This document shows positions 34,683 through 49,704 of a stretch of 64,000 nt of DNA, piece after piece. Under the pieces are notes generated by a model, which made no database searches, was not told where the DNA came from, and worked only from the letters and a program-made list of their open reading frames with translations. Position 1 is the stretch's first letter. Every line of letters starts with the position of its first letter. A program made the position numbers and the translations under genes. Source of the stretch: Pseudomonadota bacterium (GTDB taxonomy: Bacteria > Pseudomonadota > Gammaproteobacteria > Burkholderiales > Rhodocyclaceae); assembly GCA_018241695.1 (NCBI GenBank), contig JAFEDH010000004.1, forward strand, positions 186,001 through 250,000. Reading direction: 5' to 3'.

Positions 34683-35984
34683 ATGAAACGCATTCATTGT
34701 CTGCTCGTTCTCCTCGCGGGTCTGTTGGCCCTTCCGGCCCAGGCTGCTCCGGCGATCCAGCACTGGGTCACGCCGGAAGGCGTGCGGGTCTATTTCATCG
34801 AAAACCACGACCTGCCCATCCTCGATCTGGAAATCGATTTCGCGGCCGGTGGCGCCTATGCGCCGGCCACAAAGGCCGGTCTGGCCGGGCTCACCAACGG
34901 CCTGCTGGATGGCGGGATCGAAGGGCTTGACGAAGAGCAGATCGCCGGTCGCCTGGTGGATCTCGGCGCACGTTTGGGGGCCGCGGTCGATGCGGACCGG
35001 GCCAGCCTGTCGCTGCGTACCCTGTCTTCCGCCACCGAGCGTGACGGCGCGCTTGACCTGATGCAGCGCATCCTGACCCATCCGGTTTTCCCCGAAGCCA
35101 TCGTGGAGCGGGAAAAGGCGCGCGCCATCGCCGCCTTGCAGGAAGCCGACACGCGCCCGGATGCAATCGGCAGCAAGCGTTTCATGGCAGCGCTCTATCC
35201 GGGCCATCCCTACGGGGTCACACCGACGGTGGATACCGTGGCCCGGATCACCCGGGACGATCTGATTGCCTTCCATCAGCGCTATTACGCGGCCCGTCGT
35301 GCCGTTGTATCCCTGATCGGCGATGTCAGCCGTGGAGAGGCCGAGGCTCTGGTACGGCGCCTGACTGCCGGGTTACCGGCCGGCGTGGCCGATGCCGGGT
35401 TGCCGCCGGTGTCCCTGCCCGATGCGGCGACCATCCGCATTCCCCATCCTGCGGCACAGAGCCATATCTGGATCGGTATGCCGGCGCTGAAGCGTGGCGA
35501 CCCTGATTCCTACGCGCTCCAGGTCGGCAACTACACCCTGGGTGGCGGCGGCTTTGTTTCCCGCCTCATGAAGGAGGTGCGCGAGAAGCGCGGCTATGCC
35601 TACAGCGTCTATTCCGGGTTCAGCGCGCGGCGCGAGATGGGGCCCTTCCAGATCGGCCTGCAGACCAAGCGTGAACAGTCCGCTGACGCACTCAAGGTGG
35701 TGGATGGCGTCCTTTCCGGTTTCCTGCACGATGGCCCCACGCCGGCCGAACTCGAAGCGGCCAAACGCAATCTCGCCGACAGTCTGGCCCTGCGCACCGA
35801 CAGCAATGCCAAGCTTCTGGGCTATCTCGCCGTGATCGGGTTCTACGGGCTGCCGCTCGATTATCTTGATACCTATCCCGCACGCATCCGGGCCGTGACT
35901 GCTGACGAGGTGCGTGCCGCCTTCGCGCGCCATGTCGAGGCGTCCCATCTGGTGACCGTGATTGTCGCCGGCGATGCCCGCTGA
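34683..35984 (+). CDS. M16-family peptidase-like protein (non-catalytic partner)
   Basis: A 433-residue periplasmic protein with a signal peptide ending at about residue 22 (ALPAQA). It has the M16 fold, but the region equal to HXXEH reads AGLTNGLLDGG, so zinc cannot bind. The Arg/Tyr pair REKRGYAYSVYS needed for substrate binding by the partner is present. It lies 16 bases after the catalytic gene and 2 bases before rsmD. Confidence 0.9.
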   Translation: MKRIHCLLVLLAGLLALPAQAAPAIQHWVTPEGVRVYFIENHDLPILDLEIDFAAGGAYAPATKAGLAGLTNGLLDGGIEGLDEEQIAGRLVDLGARLGAAVDADRASLSLRTLSSATERDGALDLMQRILTHPVFPEAIVEREKARAIAALQEADTRPDAIGSKRFMAALYPGHPYGVTPTVDTVARITRDDLIAFHQRYYAARRAVVSLIGDVSRGEAEALVRRLTAGLPAGVADAGLPPVSLPDAATIRIPHPAAQSHIWIGMPALKRGDPDSYALQVGNYTLGGGGFVSRLMKEVREKRGYAYSVYSGFSARREMGPFQIGLQTKREQSADALKVVDGVLSGFLHDGPTPAELEAAKRNLADSLALRTDSNAKLLGYLAVIGFYGLPLDYLDTYPARIRAVTADEVRAAFARHVEASHLVTVIVAGDAR

Positions 35985-35986
35985 GC

Positions 35987-37295
<1,309 letters not shown>

Positions 37296-37302
37296 ACGCG
37301 GG

Positions 37303-38115
37303 TCAACGCTGGCAGCGCGGACAGTAAAAGGTGGCGCGCTGCCCCTGGCGGATCATGCGTATCGCTCCGCCACAACGACGGCAGTCCTGTCCTTCCCGTC
37401 CATAGACAAAGGTCTGGAGCTGGAAATAGCCCGAGCTCCCGTCGGAATGGACGAAATCACGCAGGCTGCTGCCCCCGGCGGCGATGGCCGAATCCAGGGT
37501 GGCGCGGATGGCGGGCACCAGCCGCGTGTAGCGCTTGAGCGAGATGCGTCCCGCGGAAGTGCGTGGATCGATACCCGCCTGAAAAAGGCTTTCAGAGGCG
37601 TAGATATTGCCCACGCCGACAATCCGGTGGCTATCCATCAGGACGGTTTTGATAGCGGCTTTCAATCCCCGTGTTTCCCGGTAGAGCCAGCCGGCATCGA
37701 AGGCCCCGGACAAGGGTTCCACACCCAGCACCGCCAGCAGGGGATGTTCTTCGTCCCCCCCGGGCAGCCAGAGCGCGGCACCGAAGCGGCGCGGATCCCG
37801 CAGGCGCAAGGCGATGGCGCCGAACACCAGATCCAGGTGGTCATGTTTTTCCGGCGCCTGGGTGGAGGGGATCAGGCGCAGGCTGCCCGACATGCCCAGG
37901 TGCAGCAGCAGCTGCCCCGCGCCAAAATCGAAGAGCAGATACTTGCCCCGTCGGAGCACCCCGTGGAGCATCCGACCGCTGATGTTCGATTCGAGATCGG
38001 GCGGGATGGGGTAGCGCAGCGCAGGCGTCCGGATCACGACACCGGTGGCGCGCCGGCCTTCGATCTCGGGGGCGATGCCACGACGGGTCACCTCGACTTC
38101 GGGCAGTTCAGGCAC
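37303..38115 (-). CDS. mutM: Formamidopyrimidine-DNA glycosylase
   Basis: A 270-residue Fpg enzyme that removes 8-oxoguanine and other oxidised purines. The N-terminal PELPEVE has the catalytic Pro and Glu, and the C-terminal zinc finger CRRCGG-X15-CPRC is complete. The start codon is GTG. It complements the MutT-like domain at 4309-5250 in guarding against 8-oxoG. Confidence 0.96.
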   Translation of the reverse strand: MPELPEVEVTRRGIAPEIEGRRATGVVIRTPALRYPIPPDLESNISGRMLHGVLRRGKYLLFDFGAGQLLLHLGMSGSLRLIPSTQAPEKHDHLDLVFGAIALRLRDPRRFGAALWLPGGDEEHPLLAVLGVEPLSGAFDAGWLYRETRGLKAAIKTVLMDSHRIVGVGNIYASESLFQAGIDPRTSAGRISLKRYTRLVPAIRATLDSAIAAGGSSLRDFVHSDGSSGYFQLQTFVYGREGQDCRRCGGAIRMIRQGQRATFYCPRCQR

Positions 38116-38204
38116 GGGCGGGAACGCGGGAAAGGCAGGATGAAGCTGCTAACATCGCCGCATTCTATTCGAGCCGGTTTCCCCCGTTTCTCCGCCCCCA
38201 TCCT

Positions 38205-39905
38205 ATGTCAGCCAAATCCCGTACCCTGGCCGCATTTGCCGCCATGCTCCTGGCGGTCCTGTCTCCCGGCAGCCGGGCCGGGGATGAGGTCAAGGATGCA
38301 CCCCGTTATCCGGTCGAGGCACTGACGCCGCAGATCCTGTATCAGTTCCTGCTGGCCGAGATTGCCGCGAGTCGAGGCAACCTCGGGGTTGCGGCCGGAG
38401 TGTATGTCGATCTGGCGAAGAAAACCCGCGACCCCCGGATCGCCCAGCGGGCGGCCGAGATTGCCTATCACTCGCACCAGTTTCCGCTGGCGCTGGAAGC
38501 CGCCCGGCTCTGGTTCGAACTGGAGCCCGACGCGGAACCGGCGCGCCAGCTCCTGTGGTCCCTGCTGTCCACCACGGGGCGGACCGCGGAGCTTTCCGAC
38601 GTGCTCGCCAAGGCGCTTGCTGTTGCCGGAGACAAGCTCGGCCCCGATCTGCTCGGGCTCAATCGCCTGCTCGCTGGACAAAAGGACAAACAGGCCGTGC
38701 GGGCGCTGGTCGATCAGGTCACCACGCCTTACCTTGCCCGTGCCGAAGCCCATTTTGCCCGGGCCCAGGCGGCGCTGGCCGTCGATGACAAGGTGGCCGC
38801 CCGGACCGAAGCGGAGCAGGCGGTCAAGCTCGATCCTGATCTGGAACCGGCGGTCCTGCTGCAGGCCCAGCTGCTGTTGCCCGATGCCAATCAGGCCGCC
38901 GCACTGCTGGGAGATTTCGCTACGCGGCACCCCAAGGCGAGGAATGTCGCACTGGCCCACGCACGGGTGCTGGTGGACGCCAAACGCTATGCCGATGCAC
39001 GCCAGGCATTCGGCGCCCTGCTCGACCAGGACAAGGACAATCCGGAACTGCTCTATGCCGTGGGCCTGCTGGATCTGCAGCTCAATGACACTGCCGGTGC
39101 CGAGCAGCATCTGCAACGCCTTCTCGATCTGGGGTATCAGTCCGAGGCCGACAGCGCCCACCTCTATCTGGGCCAGATCGCCGAAGATGCCAAACGGATG
39201 GATGAGGCACTGGCGCATTACAACGCCGTGGACCCGGCCAGCCGCCAGGCGCTTCCCGCCGCGCTGCATGCCGCCAACCTGCTGCGCCAGCAGGGCAAGC
39301 TGGAGGCCGCGCTGGAACGCCTGCAGCAGATGCAGGTCACCACACCCCAGGACCGCACGACCCTGCAGCTCGCCCAGGCGCAACTGCTCTCCGAGGCAGG
39401 GCGTGAGGAAGACGCCTACACGCTGCTCGACAATGCACTGCGTGCGGACCGGGATAACACCGACCTGATCTACGAAACCGCCCTCGCGGCCGAGCGGGTC
39501 GGCAAACATGACGTATCCGAGCCCCTGTTGCAGCAACTGATCCAGCGCAAGCCGGACGATCCGCAGGCCTATAACGCACTGGGCTATTCCTATGCCGATC
39601 GCGGCGTGAATCTGGCCGAAGCGCAGCGTCTGGTCGCCAAGGCGCTGGCGGTTGCGCCCGACGACCCGTTTTATCTGGACAGCATGGGCTGGGTGGTCTA
39701 CCGCCAGGGCAATACCGCAGCCGCCGAGCAGTATCTGCGCCGTGCCCTGTCCCTGCGCTCCGATCCCGAGATCGCCGCCCATCTGGGCGAAGTGCTCTGG
39801 TATCTCGGCCGTCGCGACGAGGCGCGCCAGATCTGGGATGCCGCCGCCAAGGCCGCACCCGGCAATGCCGCCCTCACCGCGACGCTGAAACGCTTCCAGC
39901 CCTGA
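38205..39905 (+). CDS. Tetratricopeptide-repeat protein
   Basis: A 566-residue secreted or periplasmic protein. After a signal peptide (about residues 1-25) the rest is made of many TPR-like helical repeats, e.g. PQAYNALGYSYADRGVNLAEA and PFYLDSMGWVVYRQGNTAAAE near the end. Such proteins scaffold complexes. It stands directly before lolB (stop and start share TGATG), an order seen in many betaproteobacteria, so a role in outer membrane biogenesis is possible but inferred. Confidence 0.85.
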   Translation: MSAKSRTLAAFAAMLLAVLSPGSRAGDEVKDAPRYPVEALTPQILYQFLLAEIAASRGNLGVAAGVYVDLAKKTRDPRIAQRAAEIAYHSHQFPLALEAARLWFELEPDAEPARQLLWSLLSTTGRTAELSDVLAKALAVAGDKLGPDLLGLNRLLAGQKDKQAVRALVDQVTTPYLARAEAHFARAQAALAVDDKVAARTEAEQAVKLDPDLEPAVLLQAQLLLPDANQAAALLGDFATRHPKARNVALAHARVLVDAKRYADARQAFGALLDQDKDNPELLYAVGLLDLQLNDTAGAEQHLQRLLDLGYQSEADSAHLYLGQIAEDAKRMDEALAHYNAVDPASRQALPAALHAANLLRQQGKLEAALERLQQMQVTTPQDRTTLQLAQAQLLSEAGREEDAYTLLDNALRADRDNTDLIYETALAAERVGKHDVSEPLLQQLIQRKPDDPQAYNALGYSYADRGVNLAEAQRLVAKALAVAPDDPFYLDSMGWVVYRQGNTAAAEQYLRRALSLRSDPEIAAHLGEVLWYLGRRDEARQIWDAAAKAAPGNAALTATLKRFQP

Positions 39906-40483
39906 TGGCCCGCACCCGCCCCCGGGGTTCCGCGCGGGCTTTCCTGGGGGGAGTGGTGCTGTTGTCGATACTTGTCTCCGCCTGCACCACCCTGCCGCCC
40001 GAACTGGTGCGGCCATCCCGCGCCAGCCTCCTGGCCTTCGATCTGGAAGGCCGGATTTCGGTGCAGCAGGCGGGCCGCCCCTACCATGCGGGCATCGAGT
40101 GGCACCACACGACCGACCGGGACGATATTTTTCTCACCGGTCCGCTGGGGCAGGGTCTCGCTGAACTGGGCCGCGATACGGAAGGCGCGTATCTGCGCAC
40201 GGCGGATGGCAAAACCCATCAGGCATCCGACTGGAACAGCCTGGCGCGCTCGGTTCTCGATCTGCCGCTGCCGCTGAACGAGATGCCGCGCTGGCTTCTG
40301 GCCGATGTCGAGGGCGGGAGCCGTGATGCGCAGGGGCGTCCGCGCCGCACCCTGCAGGCGGGCTGGATCATCGATTATGTCCAGTATGAATCCGGTGCCG
40401 CCAACGCCTTGCCCACCCTGCTCGAATTGCAGCATGACGATATCGAGGTGAAATTGAAGGTCCGTGAATGGCGCCTGCCCTGA
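39905..40483 (+). CDS. lolB: Outer-membrane lipoprotein receptor LolB
   Basis: A 192-residue lipoprotein with lipobox LVSAC (Cys27). It has the LolB pattern: FDLEGRISVQQAGRPYHAGIEWHH at the start of the barrel (in part), a hydrophobic loop, and W-G-rich strands. LolB accepts lipoproteins from LolA and inserts them into the outer membrane. The gene overlaps ispE by 16 bases, the classical lolB-ispE pairing. Confidence 0.88.
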   Translation: MARTRPRGSARAFLGGVVLLSILVSACTTLPPELVRPSRASLLAFDLEGRISVQQAGRPYHAGIEWHHTTDRDDIFLTGPLGQGLAELGRDTEGAYLRTADGKTHQASDWNSLARSVLDLPLPLNEMPRWLLADVEGGSRDAQGRPRRTLQAGWIIDYVQYESGAANALPTLLELQHDDIEVKLKVREWRLP

Positions 40484-41334
40484 GCGCTCCGGGATGGCAT
40501 GAGCCCTGGCCCGCGCCGGCGAAACTCAACCTGTTCCTGCAGGTGGTGGGGCGCCGCGCCGATGGCTACCATCTGCTGCAGACGGTATTCACCTTCATCG
40601 ATGCCGCCGACACGCTGTATTTCGAACCACGCCATGATGGCCGCATCGTACTGGCCAATCCCCTGCCCGGCGTGGCGATGGAAAGCGACCTGACCGTCCG
40701 CGCCGCGGCCGCACTGCGGGCCGCGGCCGGCATCACGCACGGCGTCACCCTGACCCTGGAAAAGCGTCTGCCCATGGGCGGCGGGCTGGGGGGAGGCAGT
40801 TCGGATGCCGCCAGTGCCCTGCTGGCGCTGAACCATCTCTGGCGCTGCAATCTGTCGCGTCCGGCGTTGCAAAACCTCGGCCTGACCCTGGGCGCGGATG
40901 TCCCGGTTTTCATCCATGGCCGCAGTACCTTTGCCGAAGGGGTGGGCGAGCGCTTCACCGATGTGGCGGTGTCTCCCGCCTGGTATCTGGTGCTGGTGCC
41001 GCCGGTGGCGGTACCCACCGCCGCGATCTTTGCCGCGCCCGACCTGCGGCGGAATGCACCGGCCCTGACCGCCGCCGGCTGGCGCGCCGGCATGGGTCGC
41101 AACGATCTCGAACCCGTGGCCTGCCGTCTTTATCCCGAAGTGGCGCGGCATCTGGCCTGGCTGCGTGATGCAGCCAATGCAGGGCATGGATGCATGAGCG
41201 GTTCCGGCGCCTGCTGTTTCGCCACATGTGCCGACGAGGCCGCCGCGCACGATCTGCTGGCGCGCCTGCCACGGGATATGCGGGGCTTTGTGGCGCGGGG
41301 CCTGCCCGCCCATCCCCTGGCGCATTTGACATAG
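40468..41334 (+). CDS. ispE: 4-diphosphocytidyl-2-C-methyl-D-erythritol kinase
   Basis: A 288-residue GHMP kinase of the MEP isoprenoid pathway. It has PAPAKLNLFLQVVGRRADGYH (in part), the ATP loop LPMGGGLGGGSSDAA, and CMSGSGACCFA near the C-terminus. It overlaps lolB and is followed by the tRNA-Gln gene after 64 bases. Confidence 0.96.
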   Translation: MAPALSAPGWHEPWPAPAKLNLFLQVVGRRADGYHLLQTVFTFIDAADTLYFEPRHDGRIVLANPLPGVAMESDLTVRAAAALRAAAGITHGVTLTLEKRLPMGGGLGGGSSDAASALLALNHLWRCNLSRPALQNLGLTLGADVPVFIHGRSTFAEGVGERFTDVAVSPAWYLVLVPPVAVPTAAIFAAPDLRRNAPALTAAGWRAGMGRNDLEPVACRLYPEVARHLAWLRDAANAGHGCMSGSGACCFATCADEAAAHDLLARLPRDMRGFVARGLPAHPLAHLT

Positions 41335-41398
41335 AGGGCAAAACCACGGAAAATGCGCGTCCTTCCGATGTTCAAACCTCGCCGGTTTGGCGTCACGT

Positions 41399-41475
41399 AG
41401 GGGAGTCGCCAAGCTGGTTAAGGCACCGGATTTTGATTCCGGCATGCAAAGGTTCGAATCCTTTCTCCCCTGCCA
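41399..41475 (+). tRNA. tRNA-Gln (anticodon UUG)
   Basis: A 77-base cloverleaf folds completely: 7-bp acceptor stem AGGGGAG/CTCCCCT, D-arm GCC..GGC, anticodon stem CCGGA/TCCGG with loop TTTTGAT (anticodon TTG), 5-base variable loop and T-arm with TTCGAAT. CCA is encoded. It sits between ispE and prs, a conserved beta- and gammaproteobacterial position. Confidence 0.97.
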
Positions 41476-41548
41476 GTTATTTACGCCGGGCAGACCCTGA
41501 ATCCGGGGTCTGCCCGCTTTGTTTGCAGCGTTGTTCCCAGGGGCACTC

Positions 41549-42499
41549 ATGTCGTATGACAGCCTGATGGTTTTCACCGGTAACGCCAATCCCAAATTGG
41601 CGGCGGACGTGACCAAGCGACTCAACCTGTCCATCGGACGGGCCAATGTCGCCCGTTTTTCCGATGGCGAGATCAACGTGGAAATCATGGAACACGTGCG
41701 TGGCCACGATATCTTCATCCTTCAGCCCACCTGCGCGCCAACCAACGACAACCTGATGGAACTGGTGATTCTCACCGACGCCCTGAAGCGTGCCTCGGCG
41801 GGCCGCATCACCGCCGCGGTCCCCTATTTCGGTTACGCCCGGCAGGACCGCCGGCCGCGTTCGGCGCGCGTGGCCATCACCGCCAAGGTGGCGGCCAACA
41901 TCCTCCAGGCCGCCGGTGTGCAGCGTGTGCTGACCGTGGACCTGCATGCCGACCAGATCCAGGGCTTCTTCGACGTGCCGGTGGACAACATCTACGCCGC
42001 ACCGGTCCTGCTCAACGATCTGTGGAAACAGCATCACGAGAACCTGCTGGTGGTCTCTCCCGACGTCGGCGGCGTGGTGCGGGCACGGGCCTTCGCCAAG
42101 CAGCTGGAAACCGATCTGGCCATCATCGACAAGCGCCGGCCCAAGGCCAATGTGTCCGAGGTGATGAACATCATCGGCGATGTGGCCGGCCGCACCTGCG
42201 TGATCATGGACGACATCGTGGATACCGCCGGCACCCTGTGCAAGGCCGCGCAGGCGCTCAAGGAACATGGCGCGCAGAAAGTCATGGCCTACTGCACCCA
42301 CCCGGTGCTGTCGGGCTCGGCCATCGCCCGGATCAACGAGTCGGAACTGGACGAACTGGTAGTGACCGATACCATCCCCCTGCGTGAGGACGCCCGTGCC
42401 TGTGGCCGCATCCGCGTGGTGTCGATCGCCGATCTGATGGCCGAGACCATCATGCGTATCAGCAGCGACAAATCGGTATCCTCGCTGTTCATGGACTGA
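41549..42499 (+). CDS. prs: Ribose-phosphate pyrophosphokinase
   Basis: A 316-residue PRPP synthetase that feeds nucleotide, His and Trp synthesis. Seen: [13 protein letters not shown] site [29 protein letters not shown] and the PRPP loop [12 protein letters not shown]. The ATG at 41549 gives the usual length. A hairpin separates it from rplY. Confidence 0.98.
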   Translation: MSYDSLMVFTGNANPKLAADVTKRLNLSIGRANVARFSDGEINVEIMEHVRGHDIFILQPTCAPTNDNLMELVILTDALKRASAGRITAAVPYFGYARQDRRPRSARVAITAKVAANILQAAGVQRVLTVDLHADQIQGFFDVPVDNIYAAPVLLNDLWKQHHENLLVVSPDVGGVVRARAFAKQLETDLAIIDKRRPKANVSEVMNIIGDVAGRTCVIMDDIVDTAGTLCKAAQALKEHGAQKVMAYCTHPVLSGSAIARINESELDELVVTDTIPLREDARACGRIRVVSIADLMAETIMRISSDKSVSSLFMD

Positions 42500-42548
42500 G
42501 TTTTGCCCGTCGCCGCCGGAACCTTCCGGGTGCGACGGATTTTTCAAC

Positions 42549-42570
42549 CCCCGTCTGGTCGCGGACGGGG
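42549..42570 (+). terminator. Hairpin between prs and rplY
   Basis: CCCCGTC (42549-42555) and GACGGGG (42564-42570) form a perfect 7-bp stem followed by TTT only. It may weaken read-through from prs into rplY or act as a processing site. The short T-run makes a strong terminator unlikely. Confidence 0.5.
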
Positions 42571-42589
42571 TTTAACCTGGAGTCACATC

Positions 42590-43240
42590 ATGTCTTTTGA
42601 AATCAACGCCACCAAGCGCGAACAGCAGGGAACGAGTGCGAGCCGCCGCCTGCGTCGCGCCAGCCGGGTTCCCGGCATCGTCTATGGCGGTACCGCCAAG
42701 CCCCAGTCCATCGACATGGACCACAACGACGTCTTTCAGGCCCTGCGCAAGGAAGCCTTCTACTCCTCCGTTCTGAACCTGAACGTCGATGGCCAGAAGG
42801 AAACCGTCCTGCTGCGCGATGTGCAGCGCCATCCCTACAAGGCCATCATCCTGCATGTGGATTTCCAGCGTGTGGACGCCAACCGCGCGATCCACCAGAA
42901 GGTGCCGCTGCACTTCGTGAACGGTGACGTGGCCCCCGGCGTCAAGACCCAGGGCGGCATGGTCTCCCACGTCATGACCGATGTGAACGTCAAGTGCCTG
43001 CCCGGCGATCTCCCCGCCTTCATCGAGGTGGACCTCAAGGATCTGTCCGCCGGCCACTCCATCCACGTTTCCCAGCTGGCCCTGCCCAAGGGCGTCGAAG
43101 TCGTGCATCACGGCGAAGGCGATCCGGTGGTTGCCACCATCCTGGTCAAGGGTGGCGGCAAGGCCGACGAGGAGCCCGTGGCCGATGCGCCGGCCGCCGC
43201 GCCTGCTGCGGCTCCGGCTCCGGCTCCCGAGAAGAAGTAA
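42590..43240 (+). CDS. rplY: 50S ribosomal protein L25/general stress protein Ctc
   Basis: A 216-residue two-domain L25 (Ctc/TL5 type). The N-terminal domain binds 5S rRNA (EINATKREQQGTSASRRLRR); the C-terminal beta domain runs from about residue 95, and the end is an Ala-Pro-rich tail with a lysine end (APAPAPEKK). The ATG at 42590 follows CTGGAG. It precedes pth, the usual order. Confidence 0.95.
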   Translation: MSFEINATKREQQGTSASRRLRRASRVPGIVYGGTAKPQSIDMDHNDVFQALRKEAFYSSVLNLNVDGQKETVLLRDVQRHPYKAIILHVDFQRVDANRAIHQKVPLHFVNGDVAPGVKTQGGMVSHVMTDVNVKCLPGDLPAFIEVDLKDLSAGHSIHVSQLALPKGVEVVHHGEGDPVVATILVKGGGKADEEPVADAPAAAPAAAPAPAPEKK

Positions 43241-43255
43241 GCCGTCCTGTGTAAA

Positions 43256-43864
43256 TTGCAGGCGAACATCCGTCTCGTCGTCGGCCTTGGCAACCCCGGG
43301 GCCGAATACACCGAAACCCGGCACAACGCCGGGTTTTGGTTTTGTGAACGATTGGCGCAGGAGCTGGGGATTTCCTTCAGCAACGAAAGCCGTTTTCACG
43401 GCTGGACCGCGTCTGCGCGCCGCCTTGGCCAGGAAGCCCTGTGGCTGCTGATGCCGGCCACCTTCATGAACCGCTCCGGTCAGGCCGTGCAGGCCCTGGC
43501 CCACTTCTACCGCATCCTGCCCAACGAGATTCTCGTGGTGCACGACGAACTCGATCTGCCACCCGGACAGATGCGCCTCAAGTTCGGCGGCGGCGCCGGT
43601 GGCCATAACGGCCTCAAGGACATCACTGCCCGCCTGGGCACCCAGGATTACTGGCGCCTGCGCCTGGGTATCGGTCATCCGGGCGATCGCAACGAGGTGG
43701 TGAGCTACGTGCTCAAGCCCGCCCGCAAGGAAGAGCAGGCGGACATCGATGCCGCCCTCGACCGCGCCCTGCTCGCCTGGCCCGGGATCGCCCGCGGCGA
43801 CATGGACGCGGCAACGCGAAAAATAAACACAAAACCGGCAGCATCCGGGAAGGAAACGCCATGA
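43256..43864 (+). CDS. pth: Peptidyl-tRNA hydrolase
   Basis: A 202-residue enzyme that releases peptides from stalled peptidyl-tRNA. Motifs are [20 protein letters not shown] with the catalytic His, [22 protein letters not shown] and [13 protein letters not shown]. The start is TTG (43256), since no ATG or GTG precedes the conserved region. It overlaps ychF by 4 bases. Confidence 0.95.
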   Translation: MQANIRLVVGLGNPGAEYTETRHNAGFWFCERLAQELGISFSNESRFHGWTASARRLGQEALWLLMPATFMNRSGQAVQALAHFYRILPNEILVVHDELDLPPGQMRLKFGGGAGGHNGLKDITARLGTQDYWRLRLGIGHPGDRNEVVSYVLKPARKEEQADIDAALDRALLAWPGIARGDMDAATRKINTKPAASGKETP

Positions 43865-44952
43865 GCCTCAAATGCGGCATCGTCGGACTGCCCAACGTCG
43901 GCAAGTCCACCCTGTTCAACGCGCTGACCAAGGCCGGCATCGAAGCCGCCAACTATCCCTTCTGCACCATCGAGCCGAATGTCGGCATCGTCGAGGTGCC
44001 CGATGAACGGCTCGCCGCGCTGTCGGAAATCGTCCGGCCGCAGAAGATCCAGCCCGCCATCGTCGAATTCGTGGACATTGCCGGCCTCGTCGCCGGCGCC
44101 TCCAAGGGCGAAGGCCTGGGCAACCAGTTCCTCGCCAACATCCGCGAAACCGACGCCATCGTGCACGTCGTCCGCTGCTTTGCCGACGACAACGTGGTGC
44201 ACGTCTCCGGCTCCGTGGACCCGATCCGCGACATCGAGGTGATCGACACCGAACTCGCCCTGGCCGATCTGGGCACCGTCGACAAGGCGCTGGCCCGCTA
44301 TAAAAAGCCCGCCGCCGCCGGCGACAAGGAAGCCAGGATTCTTTGCGCCGTGCTCGAGAAATGCGTGGCGCAGCTGAACGAAGCCAAACCGGTGCGCGCC
44401 CTCGACCTCTCCAAGGAAGAGAAAGCCAACCTCAGGCCCTTCTGCCTGATCACCGCCAAGCCCGTGCTCTACGCTGCAAACGTGGCCGAGAGCGGCTTCG
44501 AGAACAACCCCCATCTCGACGCCGTGCGCGCCCACGCCGCCCGGGAGGGCGCCGAAGTGGTGGCCCTGTGCGCCGCCATCGAGGCCGAGATCGCCGATCT
44601 GGACGACGAGGAAAAGCTGATTTTCCTCGCCGACATGGGCCTCGAAGAGCCCGGCCTCAACCGCCTGATCCGCACCGGCTACACCCTGCTTGGCCTGCAG
44701 ACCTACTTCACCGCGGGCGTCAAGGAAGTGCGCGCCTGGACCATCCACAAGGGCGACACCGCGCCGCAGGCGGCCGGCGTCATCCATACCGATTTCGAGC
44801 GTGGTTTCATCCGCGCCCAGACCATCGCCTTCGACGATTTCATCCGCTACAAGGGTGAGGCCGGCGCCAAGGAAGCCGGCAGGATGCGCGCCGAAGGCAA
44901 GGAGTACGTGGTGCGCGATGGTGACGTGATGAATTTCCTGTTCAACGTCTGA
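43861..44952 (+). CDS. ychF: Redox-regulated ATPase YchF
   Basis: A 363-residue Obg-family P-loop ATPase. It has [14 protein letters not shown] (G1), [16 protein letters not shown] (G3 and switch), the non-canonical NVAE in place of NKXD, and a C-terminal TGS domain. It binds ribosomes and affects the oxidative stress response. It ends the prs-rplY-pth-ychF series and is convergent with hsdR, with 63 bases between. Confidence 0.97.
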   Translation: MSLKCGIVGLPNVGKSTLFNALTKAGIEAANYPFCTIEPNVGIVEVPDERLAALSEIVRPQKIQPAIVEFVDIAGLVAGASKGEGLGNQFLANIRETDAIVHVVRCFADDNVVHVSGSVDPIRDIEVIDTELALADLGTVDKALARYKKPAAAGDKEARILCAVLEKCVAQLNEAKPVRALDLSKEEKANLRPFCLITAKPVLYAANVAESGFENNPHLDAVRAHAAREGAEVVALCAAIEAEIADLDDEEKLIFLADMGLEEPGLNRLIRTGYTLLGLQTYFTAGVKEVRAWTIHKGDTAPQAAGVIHTDFERGFIRAQTIAFDDFIRYKGEAGAKEAGRMRAEGKEYVVRDGDVMNFLFNV

Positions 44953-45015
44953 TTCGAGGAAGCTGTTTCAGGCGATTGCATCTGCTGCTGTATGCGAGAT
45001 AGACACAGTAGCCAT

Positions 45016-48237
<3,222 letters not shown>

Positions 48238-48259
48238 CGTCACGTCCTGTTTTTGCGGG

Positions 48260-49693
48260 TCATGCGGTGATGTCTTTAATCTGCGCCTCGTAACCGGCAA
48301 GGCGGCCTTGCACGGCACGTACGCCATAGTGGAACGCCAGCGCCGCCGCTGGCCATTGGCGGACCTCACCATCATCGATGGACGTTTGCGCGATTTTGCT
48401 GCGCGTTGTCGCCCATGCCAGCGGCAGCTTGTTGCTGCGCATGAAGCGCATCAAGCCCTTGAGCGACTCCGGCTTGTCCGCGTACCTGTCGCTCCACTTG
48501 ATTTCCAGCGCCGCCACTGGCTTGAGCGACAACGACGATTCCACCAGGTCCACTTCGTTGTTGTCGGCACCCCAGCGCGCATAGTTCAACCGGGCATCCT
48601 CGTGGAAGCGCTGGGCAAACAGAGCGGTTTCGACCAGATGCCCGAACTCCCCATCATCCGGCGATTTGGCGCCGAACAATCCGGTGTACATGGCTGAATT
48701 GGTCAGGTAGACCTTGAAGTTGCGCTCACGCTGGTAACGCTTGCCATCCTGATCTACCCGAAACACGCGCTTGATGAGGAAGGCGGCCTCCAGGTATTCG
48801 ATATACCGCTGAATGGTCTGCTTGCCCACGCCGCTACGCTGCGAAAGCTGCTCGAACGAGACTTCCTCGGCCGTGTTGAAGGCCAGCAGGGTGAACAGCG
48901 AGTTGAGTTCCTGGATGTCCTTGATGCCGTACAACTGCGGCAGGTCGCGCAGCAGCACCTTGTCTACGATGTCCGACTTGACGAAACGCTCCGGATTGCC
49001 GCGCACCGTTGGCGACAGCGCCAATTCCGGATAGCCGCCGTAGTTCACGTATTCGACGAATTGCTCGTTGAGCCGGCCGATGTCCCGCAGCATATACAGG
49101 CCGGGTTTTTCCTCGCTGATGGCCGGCGTTTCCGGGCGCAGGCTGAGGTACTCGGAAAAAGTCAGTGGCGGCAGCAGGAAATCGGTGAAACGCCCGGCAC
49201 CGGATTCGGAGCTTTGGCGCTTGAGCGCGGCGGCGGCCGAGCCGGAGACGAGGATGCGCAGGTCGGGACGATGATCCACCAGTGGCTTGAGATGCTTTTC
49301 CCAGTCCTTGTGCGACTGGATTTCGTCGAAGAACAGGTAGCGCGTCCCTTCGCCACCGGGCGCGACCTCCTCGATCTGCTGGATCAGCGTTTCCAGCGAC
49401 TGCCCGTGCAGCAGAGGGTGATCCATTTCAACGTAAGCGATGCGCTGCGCGGGCGTGCCTTGTTGCAACAGGTCGGCAATCAGGTGGCGGATCAGGATGG
49501 TCTTGCCGACGCGGCGTGGCCCCAGCAGCACCACGGCACGGCGCAGTTTGGGTTCCAGTAGCAGCTGGCGCACAGGGCCGAGATAGGCGCGCGGATGCAG
49601 CGCCAGCGTCTCGGCATCCATCGCGGCGCTGTTCCACCACGGATTCAGGCGCTTAAGATGCTCTTCAACTTGTTGATCTGATACGTCTTTCAT
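48260..49693 (-). CDS. AAA ATPase with DUF4143 domain, inside the hsd operon
   Basis: A 477-residue protein. The N-terminal AAA_14 domain has Walker A GPRRVGKT (58-65), Walker B YLFFDEI (119-125) and sensor segment [11 protein letters not shown]. The DUF4143 part includes a winged-helix region (about 275-315) and a C-terminal nuclease-like patch: E355, NEVD (379-382), ALEIKW (E397, K399), the E-D-EXK order. Such ATPases are widespread and of unknown function; nuclease activity is not proved. An inverted repeat (49705-49730) just upstream may control it. It lies between hsdS and hsdR, so a role in or beside the restriction system is inferred. Confidence 0.85.
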   Translation of the reverse strand: MKDVSDQQVEEHLKRLNPWWNSAAMDAETLALHPRAYLGPVRQLLLEPKLRRAVVLLGPRRVGKTILIRHLIADLLQQGTPAQRIAYVEMDHPLLHGQSLETLIQQIEEVAPGGEGTRYLFFDEIQSHKDWEKHLKPLVDHRPDLRILVSGSAAAALKRQSSESGAGRFTDFLLPPLTFSEYLSLRPETPAISEEKPGLYMLRDIGRLNEQFVEYVNYGGYPELALSPTVRGNPERFVKSDIVDKVLLRDLPQLYGIKDIQELNSLFTLLAFNTAEEVSFEQLSQRSGVGKQTIQRYIEYLEAAFLIKRVFRVDQDGKRYQRERNFKVYLTNSAMYTGLFGAKSPDDGEFGHLVETALFAQRFHEDARLNYARWGADNNEVDLVESSLSLKPVAALEIKWSDRYADKPESLKGLMRFMRSNKLPLAWATTRSKIAQTSIDDGEVRQWPAAALAFHYGVRAVQGRLAGYEAQIKDITA

Positions 49694-49704
49694 GTGAAAT
49701 CCCT

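Noticed and set aside
38208..40016. A 602-codon minus-strand open frame
   Set aside because: It is antisense to the TPR protein gene; high GC codon bias leaves the reverse frame open.
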